Below are positions 18,806-31,445 of a stretch of 64,000 nucleotides of DNA, piece after piece. Where the stretch lies: NCBI GenBank assembly GCA_037043015.1, contig CM073324.1:15273013-15337012 (forward strand), given 5' to 3'. Made by a program: the position numbers and the translations under genes. This DNA comes from Bryum argenteum (taxonomy: Eukaryota; Streptophyta; Bryopsida; Bryales; Bryaceae). Each line of letters starts with the position of its first letter. Positions within the stretch are counted from its first letter, which is position 1. The notes under the pieces were generated by a model that saw nothing but the letters and a program-made list of their open reading frames with translations, had not been told where the DNA came from and ran no database searches.

Positions 18806-20900
18806 TTGTGTAATTGTTGTTGCTGCGTATGTGTTATTGTTGTGTGTGCGTGTGCATGCTGGAGGTTGAGTGATTGAGTGGATTATCGATTGTTATTGTG
18901 TGAGTGTGAGGCAGTGTAAGTGAAGTAGTGTGTATGTGTTTGGCAATCGTGAGTGTTTCTGTGGTTGAGTAGGTGAGATTCGAGTTGAGTGGATGATCAA
19001 TTGCAGTGGTAATATTGAGAGCATGTCAGGGTAAAATCGATAGAAAGTCAAGTGATGGGGTATGTTAGAATTGATAAATTGATTGTGCAAGGTAGGAAAA
19101 TGTTTGATAGAGTGTGAATTGGAAATATAAAGTATAGTCAATAGTTGAGTAAGAAAAACGGAACTTGTATATCAATGGTGGTGGCGATTAGCTATTGAAC
19201 ACTAGGTTATTGAAGAATTCTATTGTTATCTGAGTACAGATCTGAATAGTAGAGATTACATCTATTGAGAGTGGAATCAGATTGTAATGATATTGTTTCT
19301 ATTGAAGTAACTGAAAAAGAATGTCATCATTTGGGTTCTTCCTCTTCACTCAGAGAAGAAAAGTACCGTGAGGAAATTCCATAGCTGGATTCGATACGAG
19401 AGTCTAACCTATAGAGAGTGAATCTATTGAGTAAATCAGATCAAGGGAAAGCTGAAGAGAAAAAATGCTATGGAGTAAATGAGGTACAATCGAGAGTTGA
19501 ACAGAGTGAGCGATAGTTGTGGATTCAATCGAAGTTCAGATCTCTCGACAATTCAGAGAGTCAGACTATTTGAGAGTTGAGTAAAAGGAGATTATGAAGC
19601 AATGGAGAAATCAAATGGTATAAGTATAGCAGAGAAGAAATCTCAATTGATAAAGAAGAAATGCAGGTTTTGCAATTGCACCAGTAACATGAAACCTATG
19701 TGTGAATTGAAGAAGAAAAAGGTTATATAAGCTCCGATTGATTTTGATCAGCAATTGAAGAAGTGAAAGTTATAGGAGCAGCCATTACATGAACGCATGT
19801 GTTAGAAGAGAAAAAGGAACTATTGATGTTGTTGTGATATTGGAGTTAGATGCGTGTTATCTATTGAGGAAGAGCTGCTATTGTGAGGGGTGGTGTGGTG
19901 GAGCCATAGGAGGCCCTTGTTGGAGTACCAGTGGTTGTGTCGATAGGAAGGAAGATCAATCGAAAGCACAGTGGCTGAGCAATGGGGTATCTCAATTGAA
20001 GCAGAAAGCGATAGTAGAAAACAAATAGATCATTCTCTAGCAATTGATAAGTTCTCATCCTATTGGTTTTAAATATAATAAAATAATAAGTAATATGGCT
20101 TTGGATTGAGGTTTAAGGAACTTAATTTCGCTTTAATTCCCTCAATTGTGCATAAAAGTGAGATAGACTCCACTTTTCCATAGAATTACCTAATTCATTG
20201 CCCCTCCCCGTGTTTGAACTCTAACTATAGGAATTTTACTATAATAATCTATAGTAACCTATTCGAACAACAACTTGTATATTAGCTCATTTGCATTGGT
20301 GATTTTTTTATGTTGAACTAAGTTGATTTGGAATGTTGACCTCAGAGTAGAAATTGGGTGCAATCATTCGTTCTTTTCTTTATTGAAAGGATCCCTCAAG
20401 AAGTGTCATTCATCCAAGCGAGAAGAGCATTAAGATAGCTATCTTAGAAGATTTTGGTGTTCTTGATGACACAAATGTCTACAAGGAGTTTAATCAAGCA
20501 TGGGACCACAATCAAGCATGGAGCCTAGCGTCCAAAGCATAGCCTCTTGAAAGTTTTGAGATGCCAGAGGTCACATGACAAGAGTCATGAAGGAGGAGTT
20601 CTATCGCCTCTTACATATTCTAAAAGCCTTGCCAATGACACCTTCAAAGTAGAAGAAGTATGGAGAGTCGAACTTGCGGCAATGGAGGAAGGTATGTAGA
20701 CTTATCTAATTGCAATTATAGTTATATTGAATCACTTCAAGTATCATTTAAATTGAATTTGAAGATTCTTTAGGATTACAGGAAAGTGTCTTTAGAGGCA
20801 TGTTAGTCTACAGGCATGTTACTTGAAATTATTAGTACTTACTATTGTACTGATAGTTCTTTTTAATGTTATTCTAGAAGGGGCGTGGTGCTTTAGTGTG
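18165..20900. other. No gene recognised; T-tract at 18763-18801
   Basis: A 39-T run is preceded by (gtttttt)n. From about 18880 to 20030 the + strand is purine-rich ('gagtgtgagg', 'attgagagtg') with many short frames but no domain. No splice-supported gene seen. Confidence 0.45.
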
Positions 20901-20907
20901 GATTTTT

Positions 20908-21031
20908 AAGATCTTACTGATCAAGTGTTGTATATGGAGCAATATCAAAAGGTTTAATAGGTTATTTTCAAGATCTTACTGATCAAGTGTTGTATATGGA
21001 GCAATATCAAAAGGGTTAATAGGTTCCAAGC
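20908..21031. repeat. Direct duplication, two 62-bp copies
   Basis: 'aagatcttactgatcaag' and the next ~44 bp occur at 20908 and again at 20970 with very few differences. Confidence 0.85.
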
Positions 21032-21110
21032 ACGTCAAAAATGGAGTGGTGAAACTCCTCATGAATCAAGCATCATTTTTGGTGTATACTATTACTTTGC
21101 AATATTATCG

Positions 21111-21818
21111 ATTACATTTGTATTGGCTAGAATTACTCTTATTGGATATTTTGACAATGGTAATTGCTTTCTCATCTGGTGTTTGGTGTTTTGCATATGG
21201 AGTTGGCCATGGCTGATTGAAATCCGAGAGTAGGTGACTATAGGGAGCATTGTGTTCCTCATATGAAGCATATGAAAATAATTGATCCTCCTACAAGTGT
21301 ATCACAAGATCATGGTAGTGACTCATTATAGTGACTCCTATAGTAGATTACATTTGTATTGGCTAGAATTACTCTTATTGGATATTTTGACAATGGTAAT
21401 TGCTTTCTCATCTGGTGTTTGGTGTTTTGCATATGGAGTTGGCCATGGCTGATTGAAATCTGAGAGTAGGTGACTATAGGGAGCATTGTGTTCCTCATAT
21501 GAAGCATATGAAAATAATTGATCCTCCTACAAGTGTATTACAAGATTATGGTAGTGACTCATTATAGTGACTCCTATAGTAGATTACATTTGTATTGGCT
21601 AGAATTACTCTTATTGGATATTTTGACAATGGTAATTGCTTTCTCATCTGGTGTTTGGTGTTTTGCATATGGAGTTGGCCATGGCTGATTGAAATCTGAG
21701 AGTAGGTGACTATAGGGAGCATTGTGTTCCTCATATGAAGCATATGAAAATAATTGATCCTCCTACAAGTGTATTACAAGATCATGGTAGTGACTCATTA
21801 TAGTGACTCCTATAGTAG
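21111..21818. repeat. Three tandem copies of a 236-bp unit
   Basis: Copies start at 21111, 21347 and 21583 ('attacatttgtattggctag') and differ by only a few bases. The block is exactly 3 x 236 bp. Two identical 65-codon minus-strand frames come from it and are not genes. The high identity indicates a recent amplification. Confidence 0.93.
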
Positions 21819-23242
21819 TTTTGGTGGGATATGACTCATGGTAATGGATCTAGTGAAATATGACTTAGTGTTGGAATGTAGTTTATAGCAAGACATTCTA
21901 CTGAGACAAACACTACTTTTTGTAGTACCATTTTTGTGGATGCAAAATCTTGGGCACTTTTGAATCCATTCTTTTAGTTGAGTTTTAAGTGGGAGCCTAT
22001 TAGCTGTACTAATCAATGTGGGATTTCGTAAAATAGGTGTAACCATGTTTTGTGTAATTGTTACCCTATCTCAAGTGGACAAGTTAGTGCTAATTAGTTA
22101 TTAAAAGAGTCATATATAATTCATGAATATGGCATGAATGCAACAAAAAATTTAGTGATTTTACATCAACATATTGATAATGTGTCCAATTTTGTTGTTA
22201 CAGCACCAACTTGGATTGTTATACCCTTGCACATCAAAGCAATTGAATTTGTGTTGTTTGGATGCACCATTGGTATTGCCTTTGCTAGGTTCATAGATTG
22301 AGATGGACCCCTAACTATCCTTATAAGATAAACTAATTTTAGCTATTTTCGACAGTTGAGGTGAAGGTGTTAAAACATTATTTTTGCTTAAGATTTTTAT
22401 AAGGTATTTCCTAAACTATAAGGTGTATGCGGAGAAAATTGCAAAGTCAAATTCCAATATTAGAGTTTTTAAACGTAGATTTTAGATTTCACATCCTACG
22501 TAGGCGAAAATTAAGTTTTTATTTTTTGGAGTTTTATTTAATTATTTGTTATTTATTTGTTTTGTAATATCATAGTGACATACATACTCATATTTTCCAA
22601 GTATCCATAGTCAAAACTGTCACAAGTCTCACAAGGGCAGCACTAAGAGCAAGCTTAAAAGTTTTAAAATTTTTTAGCGAAAATCTTTGCAAAAACTTCG
22701 GGTGTTATGATCTTGCACATGATAAACATTCAAGGGTCAAATGTTACAAGATCTCACAGCTGTTATAAGATCTTATAGTCGGAAGTTTAAAAAAGTAAGA
22801 AAATTTGGTCCACACTCCCCAGCAAGAATCGCAGTTTTGAAGTTTGAAGCTTCAAAAACTCCCAACATTCACTTGACGTGAGGATGGGTAGAGATTAGGA
22901 CACCAAATATCAAAATTCAAACTGAATAGAAAAGCTCGAAGAATGGGTTCCATATACGGGTGGCGATGCTCTTACTGCACTGTATACCGACTACAGAGAT
23001 CCATCGTGATGGAAAAAACAATCTCGTGATGCATGTACTGACTCATTGTAGAGTTTTTTATGCCGACTACAGTGATCCATGGTTTATAAAAAGGCAAATC
23101 TTGTGAGCATTTCATGCAGATTCGAGGCAGATATTGGCTGGCACTCCTGGCAGTGCGGGAATTCTGTATTGAAATCTCGAGCTTATCATCTATGACCTGG
23201 CTCAGAGCACTGTTCATAAATTTATGAGGTCATCCAGCTAAC
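21819..23242. repeat. Intergenic; 22311-22880 is a diverged relative of the repeat at 41110-42265
   Basis: From 'gacccctaactatcc' (22309) onward, blocks such as 'tatttttgctta', 'aaagtgtatg' and 'gcaaa.ccaaattccaat' are shared with 41170-41280. Both end in a 'gcagtttt...tccaaaaa' stretch. The ends recall the CCCCTAAA-type inverted ends but are degenerate. No gene elsewhere in this interval. Confidence 0.5.
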
Positions 23243-23245
23243 TTA

Positions 23246-23268
23246 AGGGGCCTTCGCACCTGGCACTA
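23246..23268 (+). repeat. Harbinger left terminal inverted repeat
   Basis: Begins AGGGGCCTTCGCACC, with TTA immediately outside. Exact reverse complement of 28625-28647. Confidence 0.95.
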
Positions 23269-23824
23269 TGGGCGAGTGCTTAGCGGTAAAAGTGGGGAAA
23301 GTTCCCAGGGGGATTCACACCACAGGCATCGGCATTCACCGAGCCTACGTGGTTGCCTACATGGCGCCCCGTTAGGAGCGGTGTTTGCCACCAAACTTGC
23401 CGCTACTTTTGTGGCCACTTTTTAAGGATCGCATTCATGTAATTAAAAATCTTCGATTTAAACATTTGCGGTTTCTTCGGGGTCTTTTCTAATTGAGATC
23501 CGGGGGGCATATTACATGAGAGCGTAGTCAGGATTTCTTGCACATTAAATCGGAGTCACCGCAGAGAGCACAGCTGCTTCAGCGATGGACCTCGAAATGA
23601 AAATCAGCAGCGACGACTTGGAGACCCACATTTTCGAACGTCGCTCCTGCAAGGTACGCTCCTTTCCGTCTCACACCTCTGTCAATTCTGTCCAATTCAT
23701 GCCAATATACGTTGTTAGAATTCTTCTCCATGTGCCGCAACAGTGCTCGATAGAACTCTGTAGATGATACGATTCTTTATTATGACATCGACTGCGTTTT
23801 GTGAGCAACAGCTTATGACGCTCA

Positions 23825-24080
23825 TAAGTTTAGCAACCATACAGGGAGCAAGAATTCATACTACTCACCTCATGAGTTTAGCAACCATACAGGGAGCAAG
23901 AATTCATACTACTCACCTCATGAGTTTAGCAACCATACAGGGAGCAAGTATTCATACTACTCACCTCGGTTATCAGTCACAAAACGCTCACAAAATGCAG
24001 TCGATATTTCAGCTTACAACGTCATGAGTTTAGCAACCATACAAGTAGCAAGTATTCATACTACTCACCTTGGTTATTTC
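23825..24080. repeat. ~48-bp minisatellite inside the Harbinger element
   Basis: 'gtttagcaaccatacaggga' plus 'gcaagaattcatactactca' recurs three times in tandem, and a fourth, diverged copy lies at about 24028 after a 90-bp gap. It lies between the left end and the ORF1 gene. Confidence 0.88.
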
Positions 24081-24398
24081 CGTCACCATGTGTCTTGCTC
24101 GATGCAGTGCTCATCTCCGTACAACAATGGATAATCGCCTGGATTCTCAGCACTTGAGCTCACCAGTTCGTCGAAGCGCCTTGCCAGTTGACGGTTAGTG
24201 TATCTAACGTTACTGAGATGACCTAGACTTCTCTCCCATACAAACATGAACCTGCACAAAACAAACAAGCACTCCGATGCTTCAGTAAATAACTGCATGC
24301 AACAAAGAGAATCCGATCATGGATTCATGCTCACTGTTTTCACTGTATGTGCAGGGTCTGCGTTCATAGGTGGCTTCGGTATTTCCAGGCCAGACAGC

Positions 24399-25780
24399 AT
24401 GGCGAATGGCCTTGCGGGAGTGGTACGGCCAGCACCTGTTCCCTCCCAGTCCACAGGGCCCAGCAAGCGTGCAAGAAAAGATAGAGGACCGAATTGGCTC
24501 CCGCAAGAAGTTTTCGCACTGATTGCTGCGAAGAGGGAGATGTACCTCGAAGAACTAGACACAGTTGATGGGCGGGATTTAATGACCCCGGACAACAGCA
24601 AGTGGCAACGGGTGTCTACTCAGATTATGCGTTTGGGCATTTCACCATGTCCGCGTGATGGAGCAGCGTGTAAGACAAAGTGGAATCAACTGATTCCTGA
24701 CTACAGAAAAATTGCAGACTATCTCAGCCGAACTGGGCGGAATTCAGCAGACTACTGGGAGTTGAACTCTACCGAGAGGAAAGGTGAAGGTCTCCCCCGT
24801 CTTTTTGCCCAGGATGTTTACTACACCATTCATGAATGGTTTGGCAATCGCCCACAGATACAGCCACCACATGTTAGAGACTTGCTTGCAAACAATGACG
24901 GCAATTATAGGGCCAACTCACATGCTACACAAGAAGGAGATGAGGAGGTTCAGAGCGAACCTGATACAGAGGACTCGCTTCAAGGTCCGCATCCTGAACC
25001 GGTAGAAACTACAGAGGAGTCCTCACCTGCAAGTTCACAGCGGAGGAGTGCACCCACGACCCCTCGTCATCCAGTGCAAGCAGATGCTCACGGTAGCCCC
25101 GCATCGCGGCATTTCAATAGAGTGCCCGACAGCATTACCCCACAGTCATCATCGTTCGGAGAACTCCCGATTATCTGTGTGTATCGCCGACTGTGCAACA
25201 CCGTGGGTACGTAGGAAGAATATTTCTGGGCATTCAGTAATAGCCGAAGCTACAAAGGCGACAGGTACTGCCATGGCCGTTCAGATGCAGGAAATCGCAT
25301 CCGCGAACCGTGAAATGGAATGTTCTAAAATTGAGGTGCAGTTGAAGATTTTCTCGAAAGCGGATGGAGTACCGTAGAGAAAAAGATAGACGTATGTATG
25401 AAAATGCGGCACTTGCCAATGAAAACGCGAGACTGGCCATATTGAAGCAGGGGGAGATGGTTGGGTGTTTAGCACAATTGTCAACGGTATTGAGCAGAGG
25501 GCTCAGCATGTCAGGCCCGAAAGCACATGGAGAGAGGGCCGGTGCTGGCCAACATGAGTACACTGGAGCAATTGCTCCTTTGTATCCTGGCCAAGCAATC
25601 CCTCAACAAAGCGCCGTCTTCACATCCCCACATTTTGGGTATGCTCAACGGGCACCATCATCTACCAATCAAGAATCTGGTACTACAGCAAAAGAACCTG
25701 ACCAGCACGCAGCAAAGGACGTTGCAACCTGCAGCGAACCTGCTAAAGGCGACACTATAGATTCTGCGGCACTCGTTTGA
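24399..25780 (+). pseudogene. Harbinger ORF1: MYB/SANT-like trihelix protein, frameshifted
   Basis: From the ATG at 24399, a trihelix region follows: 'NWLPQEVFALIAAKREMYLE', 'SKWQRVSTQIMRLG', 'CKTKWNQLIPDYRKI', and a fourth helix 'YYTIHEWFGNRP'. A low-complexity acidic and Ser/Pro linker comes next. The first frame stops at 25214. The protein resumes in the next frame ('VIAEATKATGTAMAVQMQEI') and again in the third ('REKDRRMYENAALANENARL', a coiled coil) to 25780, so two frame changes lie near 25160-25230 and 25364-25377. In PIF/Harbinger elements this partner binds the ends and brings the transposase into the nucleus. A 'tttcactgtatgtgcag' acceptor at 24353 suggests an upstream exon. The two frame changes could be unrecognised splicing, but mutations are likelier. 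Confidence 0.75.
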
Positions 25781-26315
25781 CTGTATGCGGTGTAGGCTGG
25801 AATGTTTGTCTTTGCAGCCCCCCCAAGAGCCCGACCGTCATCGCTCCCTAGTCTCGCTATCCCCCTCTTTACGCAATACGAACCTCGTCCCCACCCCTTC
25901 TTCTTTCACCTTCGTTCACTCCACCAGACTCCTTCCTCCCTTTACCCTGCCATCAGTCCTGCACATAGAGGTCTAGATCATTAGTTTCCTATATGCATTG
26001 ACTGTTTATGTTCTCGGCACTATGTTCCATCTCATTTTGAATAAAGGTTCGTTATGTATTGCTAAATTTTATTTCTGCTATGACATTATGACTATTGCAT
26101 AATGGCTTATCACTTCGTATGCATGGAATAGGTATTGCCTAACTGGAATGCTCTTTCGAGAAACTAAACAATCAGTACCTGCATTTACAAATACATACAC
26201 ACTGACTAGGAAAGAAAGTAATGCATTCGAACATGAATGGGAAGGGCTGGAGGGACGAACCTGCTAGTCTTACGGGTTCGGACGGCGCTGCATGGATGTG
26301 CACAGCCCAATTCGG

Positions 26316-27519
26316 TCATGCGTTTGATTGGCGGCGTGTGCTGTGTGTTCTTCTTCTTGCAATACCGGCCACATTAGGAGCGTCGTCCTCATCATCCACA
26401 GCCCCATCCATGTCCTCGCTTCGCAGGACTTTGAGCAGGTCCTCCACTTCTTCATGAGACCCCCCCATTAGAATATTGTGCAATATAGCGCAGCAGAGAA
26501 TGACGTCTGGAATAAAGGCCACATGTAACTCAGACTTAAAGAGCAATTCACGAAAAGTTTGCTTAAGGATACCGAACGCGTTCTCGACAACAACTCGACC
26601 CCGTCTCAGCCTCCGATTGAAAAGGGCCTCGGAAACAGAAATTTGGCGAGTGGTCTTGTACGGAATCATCAGCCAAGATTGGAGGGGGTAGCCCAAGTCT
26701 CCAATGAGGTATGGTGTAAAACCCCGCAGCACGTTGTTGGGTCCCAGTATGGTGTGCTGCATTGCCAAGTTATAGAGCGAAGATCTTCGAAGCATGCGGG
26801 CGTCGTTGGTGCTACCTGGCATCCCCAGGTATAAATCAACGAACCTCTTCTCGCTGTCCACAACTGCTTGGCAGTTCACGGTGTATCCTCCACTTTTAAA
26901 ATAATAGTAATCAGGCGCCCCGTAACTTGGCTTCGAAATCCCAACGTGAGTGCCGTCAATCGCTCCCACAACCCCTGGGAGACCACAGAGAGCATGGAAC
27001 TTCGCCTCAGTTTCACGCAGCCTCTCACCAGTCGGCCACATAATCTCGTATCTCAATGTCTCGTTCACAAGCGTGAACAACGTCTCTCAAGACAATTGAG
27101 ACGGCATCGCGACCAATTGCGAACATCTCGCTGCAGAGGGCTAGGTTGGCTCCATGTGCGAGCTTGAATAGAGTACACGCTACTCGAATTAGAACCGGTA
27201 TCGCAAGCCTGTACTTCGTGTTCTCACGCGACACATGAGGCCTCAGCACCTCCGACAGAGAGAGCACTGCAGTTTAGTCATCCGAAACATTTCCACCCAT
27301 CTCTCGGTTATCATATCGCTCGAGGAGAAACCTTGAGAACCAAGTAGTCGATCTGGGCTTCATCCAGAATCCGAGCTCATCATCCAAAAATGAATAGGCC
27401 AGTGATAATCGGAAGTGGTGCAAAGTGGCCATCATCTCATTGTCTGCATGAAGTACTCGGTCATGGAAACCCTCAGCCAAGGCAAGTAAATGGTCATCGT
27501 CCACGTCCTCGGAATCCAA
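26316..27519 (-). pseudogene. Harbinger DDE_4 transposase, one nonsense codon and one frameshift
   Basis: The minus-strand frame starts at the ATG at 27519 ('MDSEDVDDDHLLALAEGF') and runs to a TAA at 27274. It continues in the same frame through 'LSEVLRPHVSRENTKYRLAI', changes frame near 27070 (one extra T), and then runs to 26316. Catalytic residues are present: Asp in 'GAIDGTHVGIS', Asp in 'LIGDLGYP', Glu in 'VVENAFGILK'. The 'MWPTGERLRE' block and the C-terminal 'ILCCAILHNIL' helix are also typical. The total of about 400 residues is normal for the family. It cuts and pastes the element via TTA/TAA targets. Two lesions make this copy inactive unless read through. Confidence 0.92.
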
Positions 27520-28624
27520 GAATCATTGGAAGGTCGGAGCTTCCGTAATATTCAGAATTATCAGCATGACCCACAATGTGAATGCAATGGCATTTTCAGG
27601 GAGTCCGAGTGAGTCCATGGCTATGACGAGAACAACGTCAACGAAGTACATGTTAGTTCGCTTATATCACCCAGGCAGGTGGACTTTGAAAACAATAAAC
27701 GGAGCATGAAAATGCGCAGAATTGGCAAAGAAATCAGACAGAAACGATACAGGTTGTCAAATTCAGCAGATTCCATTATCATAACTTCACTTGCGTAACA
27801 AATGCTGAAACAAAACCCTAAATGCAAGCTCAGAACATGAAGAAACTGAACCGATCAAACAAATGGAACCAAACAAGTCAGGGAGACGTACCTCTCCTGA
27901 ATTGACTTAAAGAGTCGAGAAGTACCTCAGATGGCGCGGCGCAATACTGCTCCACGTGAAGAACCTACACGAGGAGCAGTCGGAAACAATCAGTCTACAA
28001 CATCGAGTTGTACAAGATAATGAATTCGGCAACAGAACCAACAAAGCGAGAAACTGAAAACATTGAGGCCCAAAAAAAATTAAAATTTGATACAGTCTGC
28101 TAGCAAGCACGCTCAAGACCGACGTTGTGTGACCCTACCATGCAGTTTCTATCGCCTTTGCACAACCACCAGAGAAAAGCACATAAAAATGGCGCGAATC
28201 AGAAACAAACCCACTACCAGACCGTGAGAAATTTGAGACGCCGTTGTGCTACACCGATCCACATTCAAAGACATGAGCTCCGCCATCACACTTTACGAAC
28301 ATGCTGCGCAATTTCGAGGAGACGAAATACCACGACAAAAAACTCCCTCGGAAATATGGAGCAAATGAGAGAGACGATGCGCAGACAGAAGGATGGACAG
28401 GTAAAACCCCGATAATCACATCACCCCAGGTGTGGTCGGGGCGATATGTCATGAGTGCCTACGTGACGTCGTGTTTACGTGTTAGAAAAGACCCCCCTTA
28501 TGTGAACGCCATGTCACTGTATTCTTACCGTATAATACGGAAACCGTATTCACCACGTCCTCCAGTGTGAAAGGAAGTTACTAATCCAAGTGGGGGGTAT
28601 TATCCTCCAGTAACGCACCTTACC

Positions 28625-28647
28625 TAGTGCCAGGTGCGAAGGCCCCT
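28625..28647 (-). repeat. Harbinger right terminal inverted repeat
   Basis: Ends GGTGCGAAGGCCCCT and is followed by TTA. Exact reverse complement of the left end. Confidence 0.95.
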
Positions 28648-28650
28648 TTA

Positions 28651-28931
28651 TTACCGGTATTTTTTTCTGGAAAAATCACCTGCGTGATGCGTGGTTGATA
28701 CTCATGTGATACTTAGGTGATAACTAATTTTTTAACATAAAAATCAAACCATAGTTAATTTTGGGTAATTTGACCATCTCAGTCGGCTGTCTTCTGGATC
28801 TCCCTAACTATTGGCTCCGAGCGCTGTACCCTGGAATTGAGGCTAATAGACTTGAAGTTTATTCTGAAGAAATAATCCTATGCCTATACATGAGGAGTTA
28901 ATTAAGGGCGTCAAATTTTTGAGCCTGTCAA
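28651..28931. other. Nothing recognised
   Basis: AT-rich spacer between the Harbinger element and the next TTAA element. Confidence 0.5.
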
Positions 28932-28935
28932 TTAA

Positions 28936-29907
28936 CCCTTAAACGCCCACGATGTCGAAAAACGACATTGGGGATGTACATTCAGAAACTTTGAAGAGCA
29001 ATATCTTCTTCATCCGAGGTCCGTTTTGGATGAAATCACTTGGATTAGGTTCCAAATCAAGTCTAGTTTGTGTTGTAAAATTTGCAAGCCCATACAATAA
29101 AGTATGAATTAATGGAATGCACTTTAGTGAAGACAGCTCTTGTTTTTGGGTTTCCAAGCATGGGGCATGTATTACCATGCAAGCCAATTATGTGAAATTT
29201 AAAATAGTTTTTCATGATTTTTTTTTTCATGGTCATGATTTTAAGGTGATTCTTAACAACTTTGTAGTGAGAAGTTTTTTGATCCAAATGATTTTGCTAT
29301 TGGATTTGCAATGATGTTTTGTCAATGAAAAAGTGAGAAAATGGATGATATTTGAGGAGCTATATCTCCCTCATCCACCGTTGGATTTCAACTTAATTTT
29401 TTGGAATGGCCTCCAATTAGAGTCTAGTCTAAGTGGTAGAAACCTTAACAAGATCGAAGATGTTTTGAAGATAAGGCATGAAATTGAATGCAAAGGGTCT
29501 AGTTTTGGACTCTTTTTCCTTTGTAAATTTTTCGGCAGTTTTTACCATTGCATGGCTTTTATTTGAGCCAAGAATTTTTTTTGATGAATTTTTTTTGGGT
29601 AAAGGACTTATTAAGATGAAGGTGAACATCTTTCTAGTTGGTGACTTTTTCATTGCAATAGGTATATTGGTAGCATTTCCACCTCAAAGTGAAAATGATG
29701 AAATTTTGCAGTTTGTTTTTGATATTGATATGTTATGATCTCCCAATCTATAGGGCCTCATGACTCAAATTTTGGTCCACAAGATCTTCGATAAGTCTAC
29801 TACAAGTTTGTACGGTTGAGATCTTATTAGCTCCTCTTCATTTTCATCTATGACGATTTCTATGGAAATGTGCTTTTCTGCTAAAAATAGGCTGGGACGT
29901 TTAGGGG
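28936..29907. mobile_element. 972-bp TTAA-flanked miniature element
   Basis: TTAA at 28932-28935 and 29908-29911. Ends CCCTTAAACGCCC and, inverted, CCCCTAAACGTCC. Clearly the same family as 44961-45925 along its whole length, and its interior matches the arms of the 1-1640 palindrome. Short frames inside are not conserved between copies. Confidence 0.9.
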
Positions 29908-29911
29908 TTAA

Positions 29912-30405
29912 CATCACTTGTTTCAATCAAATGTTGAACCCAAATGGCTCAATATGATAAGAGGTGCATGGACAACACAACAGGGGCAGGGGGCGCGATT
30001 TCTCATGCGGATAAGTCCTTGTGGTCGCTATTTCTAAGAAAAAGGACAAGCTTTTGGGCTTGTTTGTAATTTAGCTTGTTTGTAATTTAGCTAAATTTCA
30101 TATCTTCAATTTTTCTATTAATGAATATTTTAGTAAATGAACGCTTATCTATCGAAATTAAGCAATAGTTCCTTCAGACGAGTGTTTGTTTTCTATTTTT
30201 CTATCTTTCACCTTTCTAAAATGCAAGCTTTGTTACAACTTGCTGCCCACTAACGAGATATGATTTCAAAGTTTCAGCCTTAACTCCTTCTGTGAGACCC
30301 TTCCAATCAATATAAAATAAAATAAACTAGTCACTTGAGAGGAATTTGGCCACATGAACGACTTGACTCCTCATGTAAACCCGGCCTTATTTACAAGAGG
30401 TAGTC
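29912..30405. other. Nothing recognised
   Basis: AT-rich spacer between two TTAA elements; a 'cttgtttgtaatttag' direct repeat sits at about 30058-30090. Confidence 0.45.
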
Positions 30406-30409
30406 TTGA

Positions 30410-30756
30410 CCCTTAAACGCCCATGGGGTCTAAAACGGGCAGCCCAAAATTGAATCACAACATCTTTTGGACTTGGGCATCATGAATAGTGCACTTTTTG
30501 AACTTGGGCACCATGAATGAGCTTGCAACCTCCTACAAGGTTAGGTACAACCCCAACCTACCTACCACAATCCTTTCAAACCATAAAATCATACATACAA
30601 ATTGTGATTTGAATTGTAAAATTACACTTTTTGAATGCATCACAAGACGGTGACCAGTTTGACATCAAAATATTAGTGAAAAGTTGATTACAGTGAGAGC
30701 TATAGAGCAGATTCTTTTGGAATCAAGCCCCTCGGGCTTGCTTGGGCGTTTAAGGG
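30410..30756. mobile_element. 347-bp TTAA-type miniature element
   Basis: Perfect 14-bp inverted ends CCCTTAAACGCCCA. TTAA at 30757-30760 and a mutated TTGA at 30406-30409. The interior is unlike the 970-bp copies, so it is a separate subfamily sharing the same ends. Confidence 0.85.
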
Positions 30757-30760
30757 TTAA

Positions 30761-31445
30761 TGGTGCCTTAAACCTTCAAATATAATAATAAGTTCCTCTA
30801 AAGGTTGCTTGATTTCTGTGATATTTGAGTGGGTAAGCATTTCCTGCATATACTTTGCAGAGTCACTTGCAAAAATTTAGTAGAGGGCTCCAAAATGGAG
30901 CAGCTACAATTTTATGGAGCTGTAGTAATCTTCACTTAAAGGTACATAATATTTTTCCAATTTAATAGTACTATATACTAAGGGGAAACATTATAGGGTA
31001 CCATTTTAGGACATCATTCTAAGAACACATGTAAGTCCACTTTCGAGATTCATAACTGATTGTAGAAAAGTCCATAAATGAATTGATGATTGATGATTTC
31101 ACTTTCTCTATCTTTCTACTTACTCTCGTATGCACAAAAGTGTTGGCGCTGTTGATGTTAATTTCAATTTAGCTTCCCCGTTCCCGTGCTGAAAATTGAG
31201 CATTATTGAGCACCTTCCTATATTGTACAATACCCAGCAAGTCTCAATCGTCCACCACACTGGAACCAGCTTTTCTGAAGTGGCACTCATGCTACTTCAA
31301 AATGCTCCCTATTCTTCACCTCTCCAACTCAGGAGCTTTAATTAGTAACATTGGATAGGATGAGTAGTCTTACAACATGTGTCATTTAGCAATTAATGAG
31401 ATATTAGAAAGATCTTGATAAAAATTAAAAATTAACAAACAGTGT
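30761..31445. other. Nothing recognised
   Basis: AT-rich. A weak similarity to 60545-60760 ('ttaggacatcattctaagaa' against 'ttagggcgccattgtagaaa') suggests an old shared repeat. Confidence 0.35.

Larger units (their letters stand above)
23246..28647. mobile_element. PIF/Harbinger DNA transposon, complete ends, 5402 bp
   Basis: Perfect 23-bp inverted ends (23246-23268 and 28625-28647) start AGGGGCCTTCGCACC. They are flanked by TTA at 23243-23245 and 28648-28650, the 3-bp duplication of the superfamily. It carries the two proteins expected: a MYB/SANT-like DNA-binding protein on + and a DDE_4 transposase on -, convergent. It also holds an exon-like ATG segment at 23585-23653 ending in 'AAG|GTACGC', and a 48-bp minisatellite. 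Intact ends with frame-damaged genes suggest a recent insertion that later decayed, or one mobilised in trans. Confidence 0.95.

Noticed and set aside
21310-21743. Two identical 65-residue minus-strand frames
   Set aside because: They lie 236 bp apart within the tandem repeat and arise only from its duplication.
26221-27167. Plus-strand frames antisense to the Harbinger transposase
   Set aside because: Shadows of the conserved transposase on the other strand.
29333-29738. Phe/Lys-rich frames in the 972-bp element and in 45496-45729
   Set aside because: Not conserved in frame between the two element copies. AT-rich noise.
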